Below, in pieces: positions 7,408-14,886 of a stretch of 46,640 bases of DNA. The position numbers and the translations under genes were made by a program. The notes under the pieces were generated by a model. It ran no database searches and had not been told where the DNA came from. It worked only from the letters and a program-made list of their open reading frames with translations. The stretch spans positions 1-46,640 of IMG/VR virus record IMGVR_UViG_3300027976_000060. The stretch is one strand, 5' to 3'. Position 1 is the first letter of the stretch; every line of letters starts with the position of its first letter. Source of the DNA: a virus.

Positions 7408-8240
7408 TCCAATTTCTCCTGGGTGAAGTTATATTTAGCCTCCCTGTAAAATACTTTTCTCTTGGTCAAGTGTCGTTTGGCAAACTTACAAGTGCTAGTC
7501 ACATCCCAGATTTGTACGTGGTCTTTGTCTTCTGCTTTCCTAATACCACGTCCAATAGATTGGATAACGCGCACAAAGCTCTTGCCGGGTTCCAGAAGAA
7601 CCAGATTAAAAATCCTAGGAATATTAATACCCACAGCGGCCACACCATAAGTCGCCACAATAATCTTCCCAGTACTTGTTGCAATTTCATCATATTCATC
7701 TTGTCTTGCTCCTGCTTTGGTTGCGCCTGATACAAATACCGCTCGGTCGCCCAGGCGTTCGACCAAGGCGTGACCCGCTGCTACACGGTCTACCAATACC
7801 AATGTGTTGCCAGTGTCATTGACATGCTTTACCAAGTTGGCAATAGCAGTCAATCGGTCTGGTTCTTCTAACAAAAACTTCAACTCGCTTTGATAATTTG
7901 AAAACTCAGCATGATCAACCAACTGTACAATATTCACATGACATTGTGCCAACACTCCGCGATCTTGCAATTCGCTTGCACTTAGTTGATTGATAACAGG
8001 GCCCAAACTGCATTTCAATGCTTGAAACTCAAATGGCTCTTTGGGCACAGTTCCGGTCAACCCCCAACGAATTGGCACTCTTGCCATGATGCCGGTTAAC
8101 AGTGTTTTGAGTGCATCAGCTTTGGCCATGTGACAATTGGCCACTACTGCTCCATCAACCACATAGTTGTGGTTATTTTCTATATGTAAATTATATACTT
8201 TAGCGGGTTTGCTGATTTCAGTTCTTTTTACTAGTCGCAT
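7398..8240 (-). CDS. uvsW: UvsW helicase, C-terminal part, preceded by a C-intein
   Basis: 280 residues starting at ATG 8240 with AAAGGT as ribosome site. Residues 1-35 are a split-intein C fragment ending NHNYVVDGAVVAN, followed by the extein Cys+1. The extein starts CHMAKADALK, which joined to the VDE end of the 10173 gene restores the helicase motif II DECH (compare DECHLATGK in T4 UvsW). The second RecA-like domain follows, with LTGTVPKEPFEF (motif III region), ATYGVAAVGINIP (motif V) and QSIGRGIRK (motif VI arginine fingers). UvsW is the T4 helicase that resolves branched recombination intermediates and ends origin-initiated replication. The combined extein is about 486 residues. Activity requires trans-splicing. 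Confidence 0.92.
   Translation of the reverse strand: MRLVKRTEISKPAKVYNLHIENNHNYVVDGAVVANCHMAKADALKTLLTGIMARVPIRWGLTGTVPKEPFEFQALKCSLGPVINQLSASELQDRGVLAQCHVNIVQLVDHAEFSNYQSELKFLLEEPDRLTAIANLVKHVNDTGNTLVLVDRVAAGHALVERLGDRAVFVSGATKAGARQDEYDEIATSTGKIIVATYGVAAVGINIPRIFNLVLLEPGKSFVRVIQSIGRGIRKAEDKDHVQIWDVTSTCKFAKRHLTKRKVFYREAKYNFTQEKLEWK
8136..8240 (-). mobile_element. Split intein, C fragment (UvsW)
   Basis: 35 residues at the N-terminus of the UvsW C-terminal gene. They hold the YNLHIENNHNYVVDG block and the terminal VVAN, ending with Asn at the splice site; extein residue +1 is Cys (8133-8135). The length is typical of canonical split inteins such as gp41-1 and NrdJ-1. Confidence 0.92.
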
Positions 8241-9129
8241 ATATACCTTTGATTTTTGTTGCTGTGTTTATATCAAATCTATTATAATCAATTTGTTCTG
8301 TACGATCAAGAAACCATTCTTTTGTTACTAAGATAACTCTGTATCCATTTTGCAGTGCCCACTTTTCTAATGCAACCATTTTGGCATTGAACTTATTACC
8401 AGTACATAGTTCAATTGGTTTTACTTCAACAACATATTTTTGAATATGATCAACAAAATCCACAATATAAATGTATTCTGAATTTTGGTAATTATACCTG
8501 ATTCTTAGTTTTTCATACTCGGCAGTAGGACTGAAATATTGATACAATGCCTCCCAACTAGATCTAAATTTTTTATTATCAAGGATTGATTCCCAATGAG
8601 AATTTCGGTTGTTTGAGTTAGGTGTAAATGTTCCTGCTAGTATTCGGTCTTTTATTAACTGTGAACGATATTCTTTGCCGGCTGCTGACATCCTGATTCC
8701 GTACATGCCATTGCCAGACCCACTGTTTTTTAAACTAATTTTATCTTTGACCTCTTGTGTGCAAGGGGGCATGGTTCCTATTTTTTGACCCTTTGTACCG
8801 GCGTTCCACGAAACACCTGTATTTAAATTTGCTCTTGTTAATCCTGGATATTGCTGTTGAACTGCAAGTCCGCCGAGTCGGCTAAGCTGTGATTTAATTT
8901 CTTGCTCAGTTACAGTCCCTGCTAATAAGTTATCTATATTGTTAACCCACAAACTTGTTTTAGAATTTAGTATTCTTTTTTTAAATCGAATAAACTGGTT
9001 ATCCAATAGTATTGTGTTGTTTGATAAGGTCAATGTTTGTTGTCCAAACTCTACTACTCGTGCCGTCTGCCCGGCAAGCTTCAGTGCTATGTTTAATTTG
9101 ATTATCCATTCATCATATGTAATTTTCAT
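8218..9129 (-). CDS. Homing endonuclease, NUMOD3 plus PD-(D/E)XK nuclease, in the fractured uvsW locus
   Basis: 303 residues, lying between the two UvsW half-genes. A central NUMOD3-type DNA-binding segment is visible (EVKDKISLKNSGSG, NGMYGIRMS). The C-terminal domain has a PD-(D/E)XK-type core: SSWEALYQYF, then YIVDFVDH and VVEVKP (D...ExK), then RVILVTKEWF. This matches the Vsr-like endonuclease class found in fractured genes with split inteins. The gene has its own AGAGG ribosome site and a late-type box CATAAATA that overlaps the stop codon of the upstream half-gene. Its last 23 bases overlap the start of the C-terminal half. It would cut uvsW alleles lacking the insertion and so carry the split intein along. 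Confidence 0.87.
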   Translation of the reverse strand: MKITYDEWIIKLNIALKLAGQTARVVEFGQQTLTLSNNTILLDNQFIRFKKRILNSKTSLWVNNIDNLLAGTVTEQEIKSQLSRLGGLAVQQQYPGLTRANLNTGVSWNAGTKGQKIGTMPPCTQEVKDKISLKNSGSGNGMYGIRMSAAGKEYRSQLIKDRILAGTFTPNSNNRNSHWESILDNKKFRSSWEALYQYFSPTAEYEKLRIRYNYQNSEYIYIVDFVDHIQKYVVEVKPIELCTGNKFNAKMVALEKWALQNGYRVILVTKEWFLDRTEQIDYNRFDINTATKIKGIYATSKKN

Positions 9130-9153
9130 AAATACCTCTGCATTAGTTATGTG

Positions 9154-9161
9154 TATTTATG
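9154..9161 (-). promoter_or_regulatory. Late-type promoter box CATAAATA before the endonuclease
   Basis: The octamer overlaps the end of the N-terminal UvsW gene. Here a leader of about 20 bases follows and contains AGAGG seven bases before the ATG at 9129, unlike the leaderless cases. Confidence 0.5.
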
Positions 9162-10173
9162 TTTTATTCAAAATATTATGATGTTCGGTTAGTTCATCGG
9201 CCCGGCACCATCCTTGAGTTGTGAGAAATTTATGATTACCAGTGACTTGTATTTTTACACCGGTATCAAACTCTAATTCATACATTTTTTCACTGGCAGA
9301 ATTTGTTAAATTTTTATGGTGTTTCACAACAGTATCTGTTTTAAATTCTTGCGTTTCTTCGGAAAAATTAACTATTGTGTCACCTACTTTAATATCTTTT
9401 ATAAGAACATACCCGTCGGGGGTCAATACTCGAGCATTGCCATCAAAACACTCGTCAACCATTACACAAACAACATCTTCAATGAAGTCTTGTATGGTAC
9501 ACTCTGCTACACCACTCTTGGTATTCTTCATCAGCACATTTAAACTTTGCCATGTGCATATTGTATGTGTACGTCCAAATTCTTTACGGTCTCCAAAGTA
9601 AACACCCACATCTAGCCCCAAGTTGACATAGTCTGCTTCTGTTTGGCCAACCAAACTCTTGTTGGGCACAATAACAATACTGCGACCATACGGTTCAATG
9701 CTCAAACTCAGTGCTGCTGTCATCAGTGTCTTGCCAGCACCTGTTGCCACTTCTTGTATGCATTGTGGGTTGCAAAGAAACGCATTGATAATCTCCACTT
9801 GGTAGTCACGCAACACCACAGGTTGTCCTGCCATGGGATGTGTTTTGGGCCATACCTTGTGAGCGAATGAGTCTTCTTTGATATGGTCAAATTCAAATGT
9901 GGTCGAGTATGTACGCTGATCATCTAGCTCAATATCGTAATTGAACTTTTCCAGTATAGGCACAATCTCTGGCAACAGATTTACATAGGTACTGCCACCC
10001 AATTGAAAGTAACTAACCTTGCCGTCCCATCGTCCCAAACGAACCGCGGGCAAGTATCGAGCACCGGGCACATCATATTTAAAAGCATTAGTTAATGCAC
10101 GGCGTGCATCCAGTTCAAGCCCTTCAATTTTGATATTGACTTCGTCTCGTATTACAATTGTGGCTTTTTTCAT
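9157..10173 (-). CDS. uvsW: UvsW helicase, N-terminal part, followed by an N-intein
   Basis: 338 residues: 241 of extein and 97 of intein. The extein holds the UvsW N-terminal DNA-binding region (RYLPAVRLGRWDGKVSYF), a Q-type motif LRDYQ (121-125), Walker A VATGAGKT (142-149), a motif Ia-like IVIVPNKSLVGQ and a final VCVMVDE (motif II). The reading frame then enters the intein at Cys242. The gene ends well before the second helicase domain, which is encoded separately at 7398-8240. Its ATG overlaps the stop of the 287-residue gene upstream (ATGA), so it is part of the operon driven by the sigma-70 promoter at 11039-11067. Confidence 0.93.
   Translation of the reverse strand: MKKATIVIRDEVNIKIEGLELDARRALTNAFKYDVPGARYLPAVRLGRWDGKVSYFQLGGSTYVNLLPEIVPILEKFNYDIELDDQRTYSTTFEFDHIKEDSFAHKVWPKTHPMAGQPVVLRDYQVEIINAFLCNPQCIQEVATGAGKTLMTAALSLSIEPYGRSIVIVPNKSLVGQTEADYVNLGLDVGVYFGDRKEFGRTHTICTWQSLNVLMKNTKSGVAECTIQDFIEDVVCVMVDECFDGNARVLTPDGYVLIKDIKVGDTIVNFSEETQEFKTDTVVKHHKNLTNSASEKMYELEFDTGVKIQVTGNHKFLTTQGWCRADELTEHHNILNKT
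9160..9450 (-). mobile_element. Split intein, N fragment (UvsW)
   Basis: 97 residues from Cys1 (CFDGNARVLTPDGYVLIKDI, block A) to the stop. They include the block B region KIQVTGNHKFLTTQGWC with its TxxH motif (TGNH). The insertion point is between the Glu of VDE and the Cys of the DECH box, inside the helicase active site. Confidence 0.93.
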
Positions 10174-11033
10174 TTAAAATATACTTTATTGATATATTGT
10201 TGTTGTTGTATTTCTTTGAGTAATTGTTCTTGCGGCATTGTTTCAACTAATTCGGCTACCGGTAAATGATATGGCATTAATTTTTCATGATTAAATGTAT
10301 TGTAACCTCTACTTTGAAAAAAGTCGTTATGTTCGTTAAAGTATTTTTCCATTTCTACTAACTGCTTAGATGTTTGTTGGTCTGATATATTAAATCTTAC
10401 AACAAAATCTGCGCTATAAAAATTAAATGGTTTAAATGCATCGTCGGCAATATAGTTATCATTATCGTGTGCTAGGTCTGCTAATGTCTTTCCAATTTCA
10501 ACATAGTTTAAATACACAGTTCCGAATGTTGATTTTAATGTTCCATATTTTTCTATTATGCCAACAGGTAGTCTTTTAGTTTTTGGTAATCCAAACCAAG
10601 TGCAAACAAATCTAGGGTCTGCTCCTTTATGCACTGATTCGCATCTATGAACTGCTAAATTTAATTCTGCAAGGGCCTTTTTAACAGCATCCGGAGCATT
10701 AATCCAATAATCAGTATCTTGTTTGTCTAACAGACCGTGATATTTTTCAAATATATTGTGTAGATAATTTAAGCATTCTTGGTCATATAGTGTTGTAAAT
10801 GGTTTTGTAATAATGTGTTGATGTAAATTGATTGTGTCTATACAATCAACTATCATTTTTGTAGCACGAGACGCTTCGGTATCTAGCGAATCAAACCCGT
10901 AAAATCTATCTGGATGGTCGAGCGGATATTGATCTCGCTGATTCATTCTTTCCAGCCATAACTCAGTTAGTGGGGAGCCTAAAAGGCGAAATTGCAAAGT
11001 TAGATTTTTATCAAGCTCGATGTACATGTCCAT
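10170..11033 (-). CDS. Conserved-looking protein of unknown function, upstream of UvsW
   Basis: 287 residues, unrecognised. It begins MDMYIELDKNLTLQFRLLG and is rich in aromatic residues and histidines, with a C-terminal glutamine run (EIQQQQY). It has no membrane segment or known catalytic motif. AT content is higher than in the neighbouring replication genes, which may indicate separate origin. It is the first gene of the UvsW operon and overlaps uvsW-N by four bases. The ATG at 11033 lies five bases past a sigma-70 -10 box; a second ATG at residue 3 would leave a six-base leader. Neither start has a ribosome binding site. Confidence 0.68.
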   Translation of the reverse strand: MDMYIELDKNLTLQFRLLGSPLTELWLERMNQRDQYPLDHPDRFYGFDSLDTEASRATKMIVDCIDTINLHQHIITKPFTTLYDQECLNYLHNIFEKYHGLLDKQDTDYWINAPDAVKKALAELNLAVHRCESVHKGADPRFVCTWFGLPKTKRLPVGIIEKYGTLKSTFGTVYLNYVEIGKTLADLAHDNDNYIADDAFKPFNFYSADFVVRFNISDQQTSKQLVEMEKYFNEHNDFFQSRGYNTFNHEKLMPYHLPVAELVETMPQEQLLKEIQQQQYINKVYFK

Positions 11034-11038
11034 TCTAC

Positions 11039-11067
11039 ATTATATATTATTTAAACAGCAAAGTCAA
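11039..11067 (-). promoter_or_regulatory. Strong sigma-70 promoter for the UvsW operon
   Basis: TTGACT at 11067-11062, a 17-base spacer, TATAAT at 11044-11039 on the minus strand. The -35 box adjoins the T-run of the preceding terminator. The ATG at 11033 is five bases past the -10 box. A partial late-like box (TTTAAATA) lies in the spacer. Confidence 0.78.
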
Positions 11068-11099
11068 AAAAAGCAGGTATTATTTTACTAATACCTGCT
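11066..11099 (-). terminator. Rho-independent terminator after the AAA ATPase gene
   Basis: Perfect 10-bp stem (AGCAGGTATT / AATACCTGCT) with an 8-base loop, followed on the minus strand by a run of seven T. It lies about 40 bases past the ATPase stop and separates it from the UvsW operon. Confidence 0.93.
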
Positions 11100-11135
11100 C
11101 AAAAGAGTAGATTGTCTACCCTGGAGTTAAATTGT

Positions 11136-12155
11136 TCAAGCAACTTTCATACAAGTTGTTTCTGCTAATCTCATCCAATTGGTGGCACTCAGTTTGCGCA
11201 AGTCTGCAATCTTCAATGCCATACGCAAGCTCACCTCACGCAAACGATTTTGATTTGTGTCCATAAACTCAATAATCTCGTCTTGTGCCACTGCATCAAA
11301 ATCATAATCTGAAAACAACACGCCGTCTTTGGCAATTTGCTGAATACGCAAAATCTTGTCACGCATTGTGTCCAGTGTCAAATCCAAGTAGTGACAACGA
11401 CTTTGCAATGCATCCAAGTGATCTTTGAGTTTTTGTGACTTCATCTTGTCAAACTTCAAGTTGGTGATAAAAATCACACTACCTTTGAACTCAAAACGCT
11501 CTGGAATGCCTTCGCGACGCAGAGCACTGCTTTCACTCAACCACGAAATAACACGTTTCTTGCCGGAGTCCAATGCACCTTTGAGCAAGTTAAGAGCAAC
11601 GTCATCTAACAAAATGCTGTCGCAGTCATCAAACACCACAACACAGTTGGCGTCGGAGAATTTGTAAAGTGTTTGATACAGTCCGATTGGAGTAGCACTG
11701 CCTTTGACAACTTCTGCACGAAGTCGCTTGCCTGCCAATTTGTCAAACAAACAAGACTTTTCAATTTCTTGTTCTACTCCAAAGCTCTTGCCTACGCCGG
11801 GAGGGCCACTCACAATCATAGCACGAATGTCGCCGCTTACTGTTGCCTTTGTCATTTGAGTCAAAATGTCAAAACGCTCGCGGATGCGGTTGATTGCTTC
11901 TTCGTCAGTTTCTTTTACCACAGGAACAGCGGGTGCTGATTGTTGCTCCATATTTTCTCCGTTGATGTATTCAAAATCTTCAATTGCATTTACCCGAATG
12001 CGAACAGTTTTAAACTCTGGGCCAAAGTAACCATCTGAATCTACAGTTACGTAGTTGCCTTTTGCTCCAGTAGTGTAGCCTTTTACAAGGGCAAAGTTGA
12101 TGTTGTTAACAGGACGATTGCGGTAAACACCGTTTTTGATACAAATTGCGTTCAA
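11136..12155 (-). CDS. AAA-family ATPase
   Basis: 339 residues. A beta-rich N-terminal part of about 65 residues is followed by an AAA core: Walker A SGPPGVGKS, a Walker B-type VVFDDCDSILL, a sensor-1 asparagine in SVIFITNLKFDKM, and an arginine-bearing LDALQSRCHYLDL segment. It is not T4 gp44, which has a different sensor and SRC context. It resembles stand-alone phage AAA proteins whose role is unclear; a remodelling or loading function at the replication fork is inferred. The start is TTG at 12155, chosen because AGGAG lies seven bases upstream and no ATG occurs for 68 codons. It is preceded by a sigma-70 promoter and followed by a strong terminator, so it forms a single-gene early unit. 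Confidence 0.85.
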   Translation of the reverse strand: MNAICIKNGVYRNRPVNNINFALVKGYTTGAKGNYVTVDSDGYFGPEFKTVRIRVNAIEDFEYINGENMEQQSAPAVPVVKETDEEAINRIRERFDILTQMTKATVSGDIRAMIVSGPPGVGKSFGVEQEIEKSCLFDKLAGKRLRAEVVKGSATPIGLYQTLYKFSDANCVVVFDDCDSILLDDVALNLLKGALDSGKKRVISWLSESSALRREGIPERFEFKGSVIFITNLKFDKMKSQKLKDHLDALQSRCHYLDLTLDTMRDKILRIQQIAKDGVLFSDYDFDAVAQDEIIEFMDTNQNRLREVSLRMALKIADLRKLSATNWMRLAETTCMKVA

Positions 12156-12188
12156 TTTTAACTCCTAGTTATTGCTGTCTATGTGTAT

Positions 12189-12217
12189 ATTATAGCAAAA
12201 GAGCAATTATTGGTCAA
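12189..12217 (-). promoter_or_regulatory. Strong sigma-70 promoter for the AAA ATPase gene
   Basis: TTGACC at 12217-12212, a 17-base spacer, TATAAT at 12194-12189, with extended TTTTGC before the -10. The leader of about 25 bases carries AGGAG. It overlaps the 3' end of the 50-residue gene and is nearly identical to the promoter at 12391-12419. Confidence 0.87.
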
Positions 12218-12359
12218 CTGGGTTGTTGGCCACTGTTTCAGTGCTGAGTACTTGTTGTGTAAAAACAACACCTCCTAAATTGAGTTGGTAAGTGTCTGCT
12301 ACAGACTTGATGTAAAATTGCATAACTTTGCCCGTTTTTGTGATCAACGTGTATTGCAT
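12207..12359 (-). CDS. Small 50-residue protein of unknown function
   Basis: Encoded from ATG 12359 to TAA at 12207, beginning MQYTLITKTGKVMQFYIKS and ending VANNPVDQ. A beta-rich, soluble composition is suggested; no domain is recognised. Support for its reality is strong for so small a gene. It has its own near-consensus sigma-70 promoter 32 bases upstream, AAGGA seven bases before the ATG, and its stop is placed just inside the next gene's promoter. Phage early genes of this size often encode host takeover proteins, but nothing in the sequence shows that here. Confidence 0.72.
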   Translation of the reverse strand: MQYTLITKTGKVMQFYIKSVADTYQLNLGGVVFTQQVLSTETVANNPVDQ

Positions 12360-12390
12360 TTTAGGTCCTTTTTTGTTGCTCTATGTACAT

Positions 12391-12419
12391 ATTATAGCAA
12401 AAGGCGTATTATACGTCAA
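12391..12419 (-). promoter_or_regulatory. Strong sigma-70 promoter for the 50-residue gene
   Basis: TTGACG at 12419-12414, a 17-base spacer, TATAAT at 12396-12391 on the minus strand. The stretch around the -10 (TTTTGCTATAATAT...ACATAGA) repeats almost exactly at 12189-12200. Confidence 0.87.
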
Positions 12420-12423
12420 CCAC

Positions 12424-12448
12424 AAAAAACCCTGTTAACATCAGAATT
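12424..12448 (-). terminator. Possible weak terminator after the 12451 glycosyltransferase gene
   Basis: On the minus strand an eight-pair hairpin with two G-U pairs (AAATTCTG / CAGGGTTT) around a seven-base loop, ending in six T. It lies directly past the stop codon. Stability is low, so this is tentative. Confidence 0.4.
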
Positions 12449-12450
12449 TT

Positions 12451-13182
12451 TTACTGCCAATGATTTGCAATCACCGGATCAGTTGTCTCATGGGGGTTGG
12501 GGCTGCCGTGAAACACTAAAATACTAGTGTCTTTGTTGATTTTTGTTCCAAATCCTGGTGTCGAGTATTTTCTACGTCGAAAGTCGAATCCTCCGTCTAA
12601 ACATTCCCACCTCCAACTTTTTATCCATTCTGTGCGAAAAAAACGACGATGTGCGGGTGGTATAACATCTGATATAAAATCTTGATCTCCGCGATACTTG
12701 GCAGCAAAAAAATTAATATCCTGTTTCACCACAGTTTCCCATATGTGTTTGTATTGTGTTGTGTCCCACCACATGACACTGGAGTTTGCACCAGTCCAAT
12801 TTGATTTCCATAGATACTTGAAATCTCTAATGGTCCAAAAATGTCGCAATGGCAACTGCCAAAGCCAGTCTATGTTGTTGACAATAACAACATCTAGATC
12901 AAAATACAACAATGGACCTGTATGATGTTGCGTGTTGAACAATTGTAGTTTGTACCACCAACTCTTTTTAGGTCCTACAAATCCCCAGTCTTGCAATGCA
13001 TGCTTGATCATATGGCCTGGCACTGGTCTGTGGGCTTCTGTGTACACATGTAATCGAAATGGGCGTGTCAAATGCCTGCACAACATGTTGTACAATCGAT
13101 CCACATAAATCCAATCGTACCCGTTGCCGTGTATTACACAAGCACAATCTAACGGCTCTGTGTTGGCAATTGTTAGTGTCAT
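12451..13182 (-). CDS. Glycosyltransferase-like protein (GT-A fold, DxD)
   Basis: 243 residues from ATG 13182; the frame continues far upstream, but that part is antisense to the cytidylyltransferase gene and lacks coding character. The protein shows the usual layout of a nucleotide-sugar transferase: VIHGNGYDWIYVDRLYNML at the start, a metal-binding DxD in LLYFDLDVVIVNNID, an acceptor-side segment NSSVMWWDT, and a C-terminal LVFHGSPNPHE. It probably adds a sugar to host or phage-modified surface glycan. It diverges from the plus-strand sugar operon. A late box CATAAATA ends four bases before the ATG, so the message should be leaderless. Confidence 0.78.
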   Translation of the reverse strand: MTLTIANTEPLDCACVIHGNGYDWIYVDRLYNMLCRHLTRPFRLHVYTEAHRPVPGHMIKHALQDWGFVGPKKSWWYKLQLFNTQHHTGPLLYFDLDVVIVNNIDWLWQLPLRHFWTIRDFKYLWKSNWTGANSSVMWWDTTQYKHIWETVVKQDINFFAAKYRGDQDFISDVIPPAHRRFFRTEWIKSWRWECLDGGFDFRRRKYSTPGFGTKINKDTSILVFHGSPNPHETTDPVIANHWQ

Positions 13183-13186
13183 TCTA

Positions 13187-13194
13187 TATTTATG
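13187..13194 (-). promoter_or_regulatory. Late-type promoter box CATAAATA (leftward)
   Basis: Minus-strand octamer ending four bases (TAGA) before the ATG at 13182. It forms a divergent pair with the box at 13207-13214 within 37 intergenic bases. Confidence 0.55.
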
Positions 13195-13206
13195 TGTGTA
13201 TATAAC

Positions 13207-13214
13207 GGTAAATA
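13207..13214 (+). promoter_or_regulatory. Late-type promoter box GGTAAATA (rightward)
   Basis: Plus-strand octamer with five bases (TCTTT) before the ATG at 13220. Under T4 geometry +1 is the A of the start codon. It would drive the plus-strand glycan operon of nine genes. Confidence 0.5.
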
Positions 13215-13219
13215 TCTTT

Positions 13220-13981
13220 ATGAAAATTGTAATAGTAACCGGTGGGTTTGATCCTGTGCATTCCGGGCACATAGCATATCTTAAAGCAGCACGTGAGTTG
13301 GGCGATCGCCTTGTTGTTGGCGTCAATTCAGACCAATGGCTTGAACGAAAAAAAGGCAAGTCGTTTATGCCTGTCACAGAGCGTGTGAGCATTATAGAAA
13401 ATCTCAAACCAGTAGACGGTGTTGTGCTGTTCAACGACAACGACGGATCTGCTGTAGAAGCTATTAAAAATGTAAGACAGTTATATCCTGATGCCGACCT
13501 GGTGTTTGCCAATGGTGGTGATCGTACCAATGTAAATATTCCAGAAATGAGTGTCAAAGATGATCGGTTGACATTTGAGTTTGGTGTGGGCGGTACCAAC
13601 AAAGCCAACAGCAGCAGTTGGATACTGGAAGAATGGAAAAAACCCAAAACTAGTCGAGCATGGGGATACTATCGTGTGTTGCACGAAGTTGGTGCCAGTG
13701 TCAAACTGAAAGAGCTCACTGTTGCTCCAAAGACTTGTTTAAGTATGCAACGGCATGAACACCGTGCAGAGTTTTGGTTTGTTGCCGAAGGTGAAGGTGC
13801 AGTATACACACTAGACAAATCAACCGACCACGACTTGAAATGTCACATGACAGCGCATCAGCATACTTTTATCAAAACAAACGAATGGCATATGTTGTGC
13901 AACGAAACTGATCGGCCACTTAGACTGATCGAAATTCAATACGGCAATAACTGCGTAGAAGAAGATATCGAACGCAAATGA
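13220..13981 (+). CDS. Cytidylyltransferase-cupin fusion protein
   Basis: 253 residues from ATG 13220; an upstream ATG at 13124 would run antisense through the neighbour. Residues 1-140 are a HIGH-type nucleotidyltransferase like the RfaE/HldE or glycerol-3-phosphate cytidylyltransferase domain (TGGFDPVHSGHIAYLKAA, VVGVNSDQW, FANGGDRTN). Residues 160-253 are a cupin of the kind found at the C-terminus of mannose-6-phosphate isomerase/GDP-mannose pyrophosphorylase (LSMQRHEHRAEFWFV with metal-binding histidines, GEGAVYTL, EWHMLCN). The fusion suggests one polypeptide that activates and isomerises or epimerises a sugar phosphate. It is the first gene of the plus-strand operon, and its stop overlaps the next start by four bases. 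Confidence 0.85.
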   Translation: MKIVIVTGGFDPVHSGHIAYLKAARELGDRLVVGVNSDQWLERKKGKSFMPVTERVSIIENLKPVDGVVLFNDNDGSAVEAIKNVRQLYPDADLVFANGGDRTNVNIPEMSVKDDRLTFEFGVGGTNKANSSSWILEEWKKPKTSRAWGYYRVLHEVGASVKLKELTVAPKTCLSMQRHEHRAEFWFVAEGEGAVYTLDKSTDHDLKCHMTAHQHTFIKTNEWHMLCNETDRPLRLIEIQYGNNCVEEDIERK

Positions 13982-14886
13982 CCCGTGTTGTGGCATTCAA
14001 TGGCTTGATCAATAGATTTTTTCAAGTTGATTTTAAAATACCCAACTGGAAAATCTTAAATTTTGACGATCCAGAAAAATTCAATGCTGATTGTTATTTT
14101 CAAATCAACGTAAAGAAGCGCAAGACCGCAGGTATGGTCGAGTACGATTTTATAAATGACTCAGGAAAGCCTGTGCTTGTTTGCGAATCAAATTTGTTTA
14201 GAAAAAACAGTTTTTCAGTGCGTCACCTGGACAAATGCTATTATAGATTAGGGTGGGGGCATTTCTTAAGAAGTGGCAACTTCAACAATGCCAACAGTCC
14301 TGCAGATAGATGGAATCATATACAGAAATTACAAAACATAGAAATTAAGCCATGGCAGCAGCGCAGCGGGCATGTTTTATTATGTTTACAAAAGCCCGGA
14401 GATTCAACTCTTAACAGCTTGTACAAAAAGTACAACTCATACGAAGACTGGATTGCACACACTATAGAACAAATCAAGTTGTACTCAGACGCACCCATAA
14501 TGATTCGTCCGCATTTAAAAACAAAGAAAATAAACTTCAATCGGTTTATAGGAAAAAATATAACATTAAGCCAAACATGGAACCAGCGTACAGTGTACGA
14601 AGGCGGCGAAGGATTGCAAAAAGACTTTGATGCTGCCTGCGCTGTTGTAGGATACAACAGCAACTCATTGGTAGAAAGTACCTGTGAGGGCATTCCTACT
14701 TTTCCGCTCAGTGACGAAAGCGTTGTGTGGGACATAAGCAATAGAATTGAAGATCTGTCCAATCCAATATTAGATATAGACCGTACACAATGGTTGCACA
14801 ACGCTGCTTATATGATCTGGAATATGAACGAGTTAAATGACGGCACTGCATGGAATCATTTGAAAGGAGTATACTTCGATGACTGA
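13978..14886 (+). CDS. Transferase-like protein, family P copy 1 (capsule/LPS type)
   Basis: 302 residues, one of four diverged copies in this island (others at 16936, 17841 and 23069). The shared pattern is a glutamine strand (VLLCLQKPGDS), an RPH motif (PIMIRPHLKTKK), AVVGYNSNSLVES with the following GIPTF, and a C-terminal DRTQWLHNAAYMIWNMNE. This resembles GT-B-type capsule synthesis and CDP-glycerol or KDO transferase families, in which RPHP and NS...GxP line the donor site. The role is probably transfer of a sugar or polyol phosphate to surface glycan. There is no signal peptide. It is translationally coupled on both sides. Confidence 0.68.
   Translation: MTRVVAFNGLINRFFQVDFKIPNWKILNFDDPEKFNADCYFQINVKKRKTAGMVEYDFINDSGKPVLVCESNLFRKNSFSVRHLDKCYYRLGWGHFLRSGNFNNANSPADRWNHIQKLQNIEIKPWQQRSGHVLLCLQKPGDSTLNSLYKKYNSYEDWIAHTIEQIKLYSDAPIMIRPHLKTKKINFNRFIGKNITLSQTWNQRTVYEGGEGLQKDFDAACAVVGYNSNSLVESTCEGIPTFPLSDESVVWDISNRIEDLSNPILDIDRTQWLHNAAYMIWNMNELNDGTAWNHLKGVYFDD

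Noticed and set aside
11136-12155. Assignment of the AAA ATPase as gp44 clamp loader
   Set aside because: It has an added N-terminal domain and lacks the gp44 SRC context; it also does not adjoin the gp62-like gene.
13183-13647. N-terminal extension of the 12451 glycosyltransferase to 398 residues
   Set aside because: The extension is antisense to the cytidylyltransferase, is Ser/Leu/Thr-rich without domain character, and a late box sits just before the ATG at 13182.
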